From positions 1 to 64,000 of the forward strand of contig NCEE01000016.1 in NCBI GenBank assembly GCA_002280555.1: a DNA stretch of 64,000 nucleotides, written 5' to 3'. The position numbers were made by a program, and so were the translations under genes. Positions 58,498-64,000 of this stretch are shown in pieces (position 1 is the stretch's first letter; each line of letters opens with the position of its first letter). Source of the stretch: Sphingomonas sp. 32-62-10 (GTDB taxonomy: Bacteria; Pseudomonadota; Alphaproteobacteria; Sphingomonadales; Sphingomonadaceae). The notes under the pieces are model-generated. The model worked only from the letters and a program-made list of their open reading frames with translations. It did no database searches and had not been told where the DNA came from.

Positions 58498-59849
58498 TGG
58501 CGCGGTTCACGTTCAAGCTTCCCGATATCGGCGAAGGCATTTCGGAAGCTGAAATCGTCGCCTGGCACGTCGCGGTCGGCGACCGGATCGAGGAAGATCA
58601 GCAGATCGCCGACATGATGACCGACAAGGCCACCGTCGAGATGGAATCGCCGGTGTCGGGCGTGGTGGTGGAGCTGGCGGGCGAAGTCGGCGATCAGGTG
58701 TCGATCGGCGCGGCGTTGGTGGTGATCGAAACGGACGGCGATTTTTCGGCAGAGGAAGCGCCAGCGCTCCGCGATGACGCGCCTGCCGAGCTGAAGGCGG
58801 CCCCGCCGAGCGCCGAACAGGTTGAAGTGGCGGCGCAATATGGCGCTGAAAATCCGGGCGTTGGTGAAGTGGCTGTCGGGACACCCAGCAGCGATAGTGC
58901 TCCTGCGCAGGCGGGAGCCCAGAACCAAGAGCGCAGCGCCAGCGATCCTGGGCTCCTGCCTGCGCAGGAGCACAAATCGGTTAGTTCAGCGCCCGTCCTC
59001 GCCTCCCCCGCGGTCCGCGCCCGCGCGGCCGATCTCGGCATCGATCTCGCCGATGTGAAAACCGATGCCGACCGCGTTCGCCATGCCGATCTCGACGCGT
59101 ATCTGCGCTATCAGTCAGGCCAGGGCTATCACGCGCCCCAAGCCAGCCGTGCGCGCGCGGATGAGCCGATCAAGGTCATCGGCATGCGCCGCAAGATCGC
59201 CGAGAATATGCAGGCGGCCAAGCGCAACATCCCGCATTTCACTTATGTCGACGAGATCGACGTGACTGCGCTAGAGGCGATGCGCGCCGACCTGAACGAC
59301 AATCGCGGGAGCCGACCGAAGCTGACGATGCTGCCGCTGCTGATCGTCGCGATCTGCAAGGCGATCCCCGATTTCCCGATGATTAACGCGCGCTACGATG
59401 ACGAAGCCGGCGTGGTGACGCGCCACGGCGCGGTCCATCTCGGCATGGCGACGCAGACGCCTGCAGGGCTGATGGTGCCGGTGATCCGCGATGCGCAGGA
59501 CCGAAACGTCTGGCAGCTGGCAAGCGAGATCGGTCGGCTGGCAGAGGCCGCGCGCAATGGCAAGGCGAAGGTCGACGAGCTTTCGGGCTCCACGCTGACG
59601 ATCACCTCGCTCGGCCCGCTGGGCGGCATTGCGACGACGCCAGTCATCAACCGCCCTGAGGTCGCGATCATCGGCCCGAACAAGATAGTCGAGCGGCCGG
59701 TTTTTGTCGGCGACGAGATCGTCCGCGCCAAGCTGATGAACCTGTCGATCAGCTGCGATCACCGCGTGGTCGATGGCTGGGACGCGGCGAGCTTTGTCCA
59801 GTTGCTCAAGAAATATCTCGAGACGCCGGTGTTGCTGTTCGCCGATTGA
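58497..59849 (+). CDS. bkdB: BCKDH E2 (dihydrolipoamide acyltransferase) with repeat-derived linker
   Basis: This 450-residue core protein moves the acyl group to CoA. The lipoyl domain has its Lys in MMTDKATVEMESP (residue 44). A subunit-binding domain (ASPAVRARAADLGIDLADVK) follows, then the acyltransferase domain with the active-site motif SISCDHRVVDGWDAA. The linker between the first two domains is partly encoded by an inverted-repeat element (residues about 134-159, PAQAGAQNQERSASDPGLLP). The E3 gene is not in the window. It overlaps E1 beta by one base. Confidence 0.95.
   Translation: MARFTFKLPDIGEGISEAEIVAWHVAVGDRIEEDQQIADMMTDKATVEMESPVSGVVVELAGEVGDQVSIGAALVVIETDGDFSAEEAPALRDDAPAELKAAPPSAEQVEVAAQYGAENPGVGEVAVGTPSSDSAPAQAGAQNQERSASDPGLLPAQEHKSVSSAPVLASPAVRARAADLGIDLADVKTDADRVRHADLDAYLRYQSGQGYHAPQASRARADEPIKVIGMRRKIAENMQAAKRNIPHFTYVDEIDVTALEAMRADLNDNRGSRPKLTMLPLLIVAICKAIPDFPMINARYDDEAGVVTRHGAVHLGMATQTPAGLMVPVIRDAQDRNVWQLASEIGRLAEAARNGKAKVDELSGSTLTITSLGPLGGIATTPVINRPEVAIIGPNKIVERPVFVGDEIVRAKLMNLSISCDHRVVDGWDAASFVQLLKKYLETPVLLFAD
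58897..58973. repeat. Palindromic element, family F, inside the E2 coding sequence
   Basis: GTGCTCCTGCGCAGGCGGGA (continuing GCCCAG) at the left is matched by CTGGGCTCCTGCCTGCGCAG (continuing GAGCAC) at the right, with about 25 bases between. It is in frame and contributes the Ala/Gln/Gly-rich part of the interdomain linker. It resembles the build of the intergenic elements: two hairpins facing each other. Confidence 0.85.
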
Positions 59850-59866
59850 GGGCTGGCTTCCCCCTC

Positions 59867-59936
59867 CGTTCGGGCTGAGCGAAGTCGAAGCCTACTCGCT
59901 TCGCGTGCCCTTCGACTTCGCTCAGGGCGAACGGGG
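59867..59936. repeat. Palindromic element, family B (copy 3)
   Basis: CCGTTCGGGCTGAGCGAAGT (continuing CGAAG) and CTTCGACTTCGCTCAGGGCG (continuing AACGG) flank a short centre, CCTACTCGCTTCGCGTGCC. This is the most compact copy and lies just downstream of the E2 stop, where it may act as a transcript end. Confidence 0.9.
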
Positions 59937-60023
59937 GTTGGATTAGCCCAACGTGCAAATTACTAGCCCGTCCGATAGCGTTGCTTGCTTGCCGCTCGCC
60001 CGCGCGGCGGGCATGGCGGCGCG

Positions 60024-60962
60024 ATGACGACCGCCGATCAAACCAAGCTGCGCACCGGGCTGATCCTGGGGGTCGGCGCGTATCTCTCCTGGGGCTTGCT
60101 GCCACTTTATCTGCGGCTGCTGGGAAATGTTCCCTCATTGCAGTTGTTGTCGCACCGGGTGGTGTGGTCGGTGCTGTTCCTGTTGTTTCTGGTGGTGATC
60201 ACCAAACAGGCCAGGCCCATCCTCGCGGCGGCCCGCGGCCGCACCTTGCTGCTGCTGATGGCGAGCGCGCTGATGATCGCGATCAACTGGCTCGTCTATA
60301 TCTGGTCGGTCCAGAACGCCCATGTGATCGAGGCAAGCCTTGGTTATTTCATCAATCCGCTCGTCAATGTCGCGTTCGGCACCTTGCTGCTCGGCGAAAA
60401 GCTGCGTCACTGGCAGGGTATCGCGATCGGCATTGCGGCCACCGGCGTGGTCGCGCTGGCGATTATCGAGGGCGGGGCGATCTGGATTTCGCTCACTCTT
60501 GCCGCCTCGTTCAGCATTTACGGGCTGATCCGTAAGGTCGCGGCGATCGATGCGCTTGGCGGGTTGACGGTGGAGACGGTGCTGCTTGCGCCGTTCCTGC
60601 TCGGCTATCTGCTGATCGAGGGGAGCGCAGGGCGTGGCAGTTTCGGCGAGGGCGGTGAGACCGACTGGCTGTTGATCCTATCGGGCATCATCACCGCGCT
60701 GCCGCTTTTGATGTTTGCGGCCTCGGCGCGGCGGCTGCGCTATACCACCATCGGGCTGCTCCAGTTCATGTCGCCGTCGATCCAGTTCGGCCTTGCAGTG
60801 CTGGTGTTCGGCGAGCCGCTGCGCGCCGATCAGGCCGCCACCTTCGTGCTCATCTGGGCAGGCTGCGCGCTTTATGCATGGGATAGTGTGCGGGCATCGC
60901 GGGCGGATGCGGCAATGCCGACTGCCGTGGTGCCGCTGACGACCAAAGCGGTGACTGAATAG
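60024..60962 (+). CDS. rarD: EamA/RarD-type transporter
   Basis: This 312-residue protein of the drug/metabolite transporter superfamily has ten predicted membrane helices. RarD-specific blocks are SWGLLPLYLRLLGNVPSLQL, SHRVVWSV, INWLVYIWSVQNAHVIEASL, GYFINPLVNVAFGTLLLGEK and FSIYGLIRK. The natural substrate is not known. ATG 60024 gives the normal RarD start; no strong ribosome-binding site is visible. Confidence 0.87.
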   Translation: MTTADQTKLRTGLILGVGAYLSWGLLPLYLRLLGNVPSLQLLSHRVVWSVLFLLFLVVITKQARPILAAARGRTLLLLMASALMIAINWLVYIWSVQNAHVIEASLGYFINPLVNVAFGTLLLGEKLRHWQGIAIGIAATGVVALAIIEGGAIWISLTLAASFSIYGLIRKVAAIDALGGLTVETVLLAPFLLGYLLIEGSAGRGSFGEGGETDWLLILSGIITALPLLMFAASARRLRYTTIGLLQFMSPSIQFGLAVLVFGEPLRADQAATFVLIWAGCALYAWDSVRASRADAAMPTAVVPLTTKAVTE

Positions 60963-61004
60963 CGATTGCGCTGTCCGACAGAGGTTTTTCAACCGGGCCC
61001 GGCA

Positions 61005-61763
61005 TCACCCGGCGGGCCGCCCCACCAGATCAAATTTGATCCGCACCCACGCCCCGATCAGCAGCTTGCCGCCTTTGCGCGGCGGGCGGACGCGGAATTG
61101 CCAGGCGGCTTCGCGCACGCCGCGCGCAAGGCCAGTCCCGGCCGGGGATTCGCCGAGCAGCTGGCAATCCTCGACACGGTACTTCGGCGCAGTCTTGCAC
61201 GCGATCAGCGCGGAGCCGCCGCGCAGGCCTTTCGGGATGTAAAAGGCCATCTCGGCTTCAGTCGGCTCGCGGTACCATTCGGCGTAGTAAAGCGGCTCGC
61301 CGTTCGGGCCCCTGCCGGCCACCTCCGTGTCATTCGCATCGCTGCCTTCGGGCGCGGCTTCGGCCATTTCGGCGCGCTGCGACTTGATCTTGCCGATATC
61401 GGCGGCGGCATATTCCTGTTTGGTCAGCACCAGCAGCCCGGGGATCGGGCCGAGCGGCGTGGGTGGCGGCACCGGCGCGGTCGGTGGCGGGGGCGTCTTG
61501 GGCGTCACCTTTGCGGCGCGCTTGGGCGCGGGGCGTTCCTTGGTCTCGGCCTTGTCGGCGGTCTGGGTGATGGTGAAGGTCTTCGGGCGGCCATCGCCGC
61601 GCGAATCGCCGAATTTGGGTGGGCCAAGCGTCAGCAGCACCAGGATCAGCAGCACCTCGATCGCGATTGCAAGTACGAAGCCCAACGCGCGCCGCCGCAA
61701 TAAAATGCGGTCTGCGAAGGAGCGATCATCGTCGCTGCTGTCATCGGCATAAATGGCAGGCAT
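61005..61763 (-). CDS. TonB-like protein with single N-terminal helix
   Basis: This 252-residue protein has a short cytoplasmic acidic start, one membrane helix (ALGFVLAIAIEVLLILVLLT), a Lys/Pro-rich periplasmic spacer (KRAAKVTPKTPPPPTAPVPP), and a C-terminal beta-containing domain (YYAEWYREPTEAEMAFYIP, GVREAAWQFRVRPPRKGGKL, WVRIKFDLV). This is the build of TonB-type energy transducers, but the classic C-terminal motif is not clear, and two Cys (IACKTAPKYRVEDC) may form a disulfide. No ExbB/ExbD gene is nearby. Confidence 0.65.
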   Translation of the reverse strand: MPAIYADDSSDDDRSFADRILLRRRALGFVLAIAIEVLLILVLLTLGPPKFGDSRGDGRPKTFTITQTADKAETKERPAPKRAAKVTPKTPPPPTAPVPPPTPLGPIPGLLVLTKQEYAAADIGKIKSQRAEMAEAAPEGSDANDTEVAGRGPNGEPLYYAEWYREPTEAEMAFYIPKGLRGGSALIACKTAPKYRVEDCQLLGESPAGTGLARGVREAAWQFRVRPPRKGGKLLIGAWVRIKFDLVGRPAG

Positions 61764-61836
61764 CAGCGACTCGCGTGGGGGAAGTGGTGCGCCCAAGGCG
61801 CGCCAAGTGATTAGTGGATCGACTGGCTAATCTAAA

Positions 61837-61944
61837 CCGTTTGTGCTGAGCGAAGTCGAAGCACCTTGCGACCGGCCAAACCTATTCGATGGTCTGTTGT
61901 GGCCGGTGTTCGGGACCGGCTTCGACTTCGCTCAGCCCGAACGG
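61837..61944. repeat. Palindromic element, family B (copy 4)
   Basis: The left arm CCGTTTGTGCTGAGCGAAGT (continuing CGAAG) and right arm CTTCGACTTCGCTCAGCCCG (continuing AACGG) are inverted with a 65-base centre that contains its own pair, ACCGGCCAAAC and GGCCGGTGTTCGG-like. It lies between the TonB-like gene and the thiolase gene. Confidence 0.86.
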
Positions 61945-61989
61945 ACCTTTGAAAAACAATGCTATTCCTCTTTGGTCTGTACCCCAAAC

Positions 61990-63186
61990 TCAAACAATCT
62001 CGAACAGCCCGGCCGCGCCCATGCCGCCGGCGGTGCACATCGAGACGACCACCCAGCGCACGCCGCGCTTGCGCCCTTCGATCAGCGCATGGCCGACCAG
62101 CCGACTGCCCGTCATCCCGAACGGATGGCCAACCGCAATCGCACCACCATTCACGTTATATTTCTCCGGATCGATGCCCAGAGTGTCGCGGCAGTACAAG
62201 CACTGGCTGGCGAACGCCTCGTTCAACTCCCACAGCCCGATATCACCCACCGAGAGCCCGGCGCGGTCGAGCAGTTTCGGAATGGCGAACACCGGGCCGA
62301 TGCCCATTTCATCGGGCGCACAGCCTGCCGCCTGAAACCCGCGATAAATGCCCAGGATCTCCTTGCCCTCGGCCTCCGCCGTCGCGCGGTCCATCAGGAT
62401 CTGGGCCGATGCCCCGTCCGATAACTGGCTGGCGTTGCCGGCGGTGATGTTGCTGCCCGGTCCGGTGAACTGCCCGCCCGGCCAGACGGTCTTCAAACCC
62501 TGCAGCGCCTCAAGCGTGGTGCCGGGGCGGATGCCCTCGTCCTGGGTGATCGTCACCGTCTCGGTGCCGGTCTTGTTGCCTTCCTTGTCGAACAGCGCGC
62601 GTTCGACCGTCATCGGCACGATTTCCTCGGCGAAGGCGCCAGTCTCCAGCCCGCGCGCCGCGCGTTGCTGGCTGCGCGCGCCATATTCGTCCTGCGCGGC
62701 GCGGGTGATGCCATAGCGTTCGGCAACGATCTCGGCGGTTTCGATCATCGGGATGTACGCGGCGGGCTCATGCGCGATCACTGACTGGTTGATGTAGCGC
62801 GGGGCATCCTTGGTCACCGTGAAGCTGATCGATTCCATGCCGCCAGCCAGCGCGACATCGGCCTCGTCGCAGATGATCGTCCGCGCGGCGAGCGCGACCG
62901 CCGTCAGCCCCGATCCACATTTGCGATCGAGCGTAAAGGCGGGCACCGATTGCGGCAATTGCCCCGCAAAGATCGCCATTCGCCCCGCATTGCCGCCCTG
63001 GCTGCCCCATTGGCTGCCCACGCCCCAGAATACCTCGTCAATGCGGGCGGGATCGATACCGGCGCGGTCGACCGCGGCGTTCATTACATGGCCCGCCAGC
63101 GCGGGGGCTTCGGTCGCGTTGAATGCGCCGCGATAGGCCTTGCCGATGGCAGTACGGGCGGTGGCGATAATGGCGGCTTCACGCAT
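61990..63186 (-). CDS. Acetyl-CoA acyltransferase (thiolase), second
   Basis: This 398-residue thiolase has the nucleophilic Cys in LDRKCGSGLTAVALAARTII, the His in VNGGAIAVGHPFGMTGSRLV, and the second Cys in VSMCTAGGMGAAGLFEIV. It is a different subgroup from the thiolase at 43894 (for example FWGVGSQWGSQGGNAGRMAI). It would release acetyl-CoA or propionyl-CoA from 3-ketoacyl-CoA. It stands alone between a family B repeat and a long non-coding region. Confidence 0.92.
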   Translation of the reverse strand: MREAAIIATARTAIGKAYRGAFNATEAPALAGHVMNAAVDRAGIDPARIDEVFWGVGSQWGSQGGNAGRMAIFAGQLPQSVPAFTLDRKCGSGLTAVALAARTIICDEADVALAGGMESISFTVTKDAPRYINQSVIAHEPAAYIPMIETAEIVAERYGITRAAQDEYGARSQQRAARGLETGAFAEEIVPMTVERALFDKEGNKTGTETVTITQDEGIRPGTTLEALQGLKTVWPGGQFTGPGSNITAGNASQLSDGASAQILMDRATAEAEGKEILGIYRGFQAAGCAPDEMGIGPVFAIPKLLDRAGLSVGDIGLWELNEAFASQCLYCRDTLGIDPEKYNVNGGAIAVGHPFGMTGSRLVGHALIEGRKRGVRWVVVSMCTAGGMGAAGLFEIV

Positions 63187-63610
63187 GGCGGTATCCTCTC
63201 GCAGATCGACTTTTCTGCTGCGCGAGATGGCGGATGTTGGCCAGCTTGTCGATCACGATCGAACAGATACCCCTTTCAGGCGGTGCGCGTCAGTTGGGGG
63301 GGAAGCGCACCGCCCGGCGACCCCGGAGGCCATGAAAGGGTGGGTCGCACAGGGTATTCGTTCGGCGACGGCGTAGGGTTACATCGAGCGTATGGTTTTT
63401 TGGGGGTGGCATCGCAGCCAGCGATATGGTGTGGATAGCCAAAGCTGCATTCGTCCAGCTTGTATCGTCATTGCGAGCGCAGCGAAGCAATCCAGGGCAG
63501 CGCGCGCGACGATGGTTTGCTTCGCTGCGCTCGCAATGACGGGGTTCAACCAATCGGCAATCGGGTCTAGCGCTCGTGGTCTGATGTAACTTTCTGCGTA
63601 GGCGATGCGT
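63187..63610. other. Non-coding region between thiolase and sigma factor genes
   Basis: These 424 bases hold no convincing gene on either strand. The left part should contain the thiolase promoter, and has the inverted pair GGCGGTGCGC/GCGCACCGCC near 63279-63313. The right part holds the family E palindrome at 63467-63541 and then about 70 bases upstream of the sigma factor ATG. No clear sigma70 or ECF-type promoter could be fixed. Confidence 0.6.
63467..63541. repeat. Intergenic palindromic element, family E
   Basis: CGTCATTGCGAGCGCAGCGA (continuing AGCAA) and TTGCTTCGCTGCGCTCGCAA (continuing TGACG) are inverted around a 25-base centre. Only one copy occurs in the window, but the build is that of the other families. 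Confidence 0.87.
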
Positions 63611-64000
63611 ATGGCATTATCGGGAGTGCAGGGAAGGGCGAGCGAAGACCAGCTCAAGGGGCTGATGGTCCGGGGTCTCGATGGTGAGGCTGCGGCCCAG
63701 AACGCCCTGCTGACCGCGCTTGTCCCGTTGCTGCGATCCTTTTTCGGGCGCCGGTTGCGCGGGGCCGGCGATGATGTCGAGGATCTGGTGCAGGAAACGT
63801 TGATTGCCATCCATACGCGGCGCGCAAGCTATGATCGGGACCGCCCGTTTACGGCCTGGGCCTATGCGGTCGCACGCTACAAGATGATCGATCACTTCCG
63901 CCGCACCCGCAACAACGTGCCTTTCGAAGACCTTGAGGACATCTTGGTGGCTGAAGGTTTTCAGGACGCGGCATCGGCGCAAATGGATGTCGATAAGCTG
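63611..64000 (+). CDS. ECF-type RNA polymerase sigma factor, 5' part only
   Basis: The frame from ATG 63611 is open to the right edge (130 codons). It reads as a group 4 sigma factor: region 2 contains DVEDLVQETLIAIHTRRASY, FTAWAYAVARYKMIDHFRRT (the region 2.3/2.4 signature) and then a linker (FEDLEDILVAEGFQ). Region 4 lies outside the window. A second ATG six bases upstream (63605) is possible. No anti-sigma factor is seen on this side; it may follow downstream. Confidence 0.88.
   Translation, partial: MALSGVQGRASEDQLKGLMVRGLDGEAAAQNALLTALVPLLRSFFGRRLRGAGDDVEDLVQETLIAIHTRRASYDRDRPFTAWAYAVARYKMIDHFRRTRNNVPFEDLEDILVAEGFQDAASAQMDVDKL

Noticed and set aside
63290..63553. Minus-strand frame through the family E palindrome
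   Set aside because: Its codons come largely from the repeat arms; no family or ribosome-binding site was seen.

Overview
The window is about 64 kb of high-GC (roughly 64-66%) bacterial chromosome. The gene content points to an alphaproteobacterium of the Sphingomonadales: hopanoid genes (hpnI, hpnJ, an hpnL-type protein), a circularly permuted two-piece tmRNA gene, an NDUFS4-like complex I accessory protein, a rimP-nusA-ylxR-infB-rbfA-truB-rpsO-pnp order, and many short palindromic intergenic elements. This placement rests on recognised families and not on a phylogeny.

Layout. 1-3.1 kb: end of a hopanoid-modification cluster. 3.2-13.2 kb: chorismate mutase, polyprenyl diphosphate synthase, a flavin monooxygenase, the helicase HrpB, small metabolic genes, a Nudix hydrolase, a LemA/TPM-domain membrane cluster, MscL and an Rrf2 regulator. 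13.2-13.5 kb: permuted ssrA. 13.6-20.8 kb: serine hydrolase, a DUF1800/DUF1501 exported pair, an ABC1-family kinase and an MFS transporter. 19.5-33.8 kb, all minus strand: a large transcription/translation superoperon (rimP, nusA, tautomerase, ylxR, infB, toxin-antitoxin, rbfA, tdk, truB, rpsO, pnp), followed by an AroE-like three-gene unit. 34-36.4 kb: two tandem PQQ-type sugar dehydrogenases. 36.4-45.8 kb: acyl-CoA and thioester metabolism. 46-52.2 kb: RhlE-type RNA helicase, S41 protease lipoprotein and an exported amidohydrolase pair. 52.3-59.8 kb: acyl-CoA dehydrogenase, FAH-family hydrolase, a haloalkane dehalogenase-like gene and the branched-chain 2-oxoacid dehydrogenase E1a/E1b/E2 genes. 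60-64 kb: RarD-type transporter, a TonB-like protein, a thiolase and the start of an ECF sigma factor cut by the right edge.

The acyl-CoA synthetase, enoyl-CoA hydratase, SDR dehydrogenase, two thiolases, acyl-CoA dehydrogenase and BCKDH genes together make a dispersed fatty-acid and branched-chain amino-acid oxidation set. The superoperon supplies transcript elongation, initiation factor 2, ribosome maturation and RNA decay.

Two things stand out. First, structured palindromic elements are common between genes, and in two places they lie in frame inside coding sequence: 63 extra codons in truB and about 26 in the BCKDH E2 linker. Second, several conserved genes carry short internal lesions: hpnJ and nusA (short deletions plus frameshift), infB (in-frame loss of the GTPase P-loop and switch I), the AroE-like gene (shikimate-binding core missing) and the haloalkane dehalogenase (nucleophile segment replaced by an inverted fragment resembling an ABC-2 permease). 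Because nusA and infB are normally essential, assembly or amplification error must be excluded before these lesions are treated as biology. I found no CRISPR array, prophage, insertion sequence or tRNA gene.
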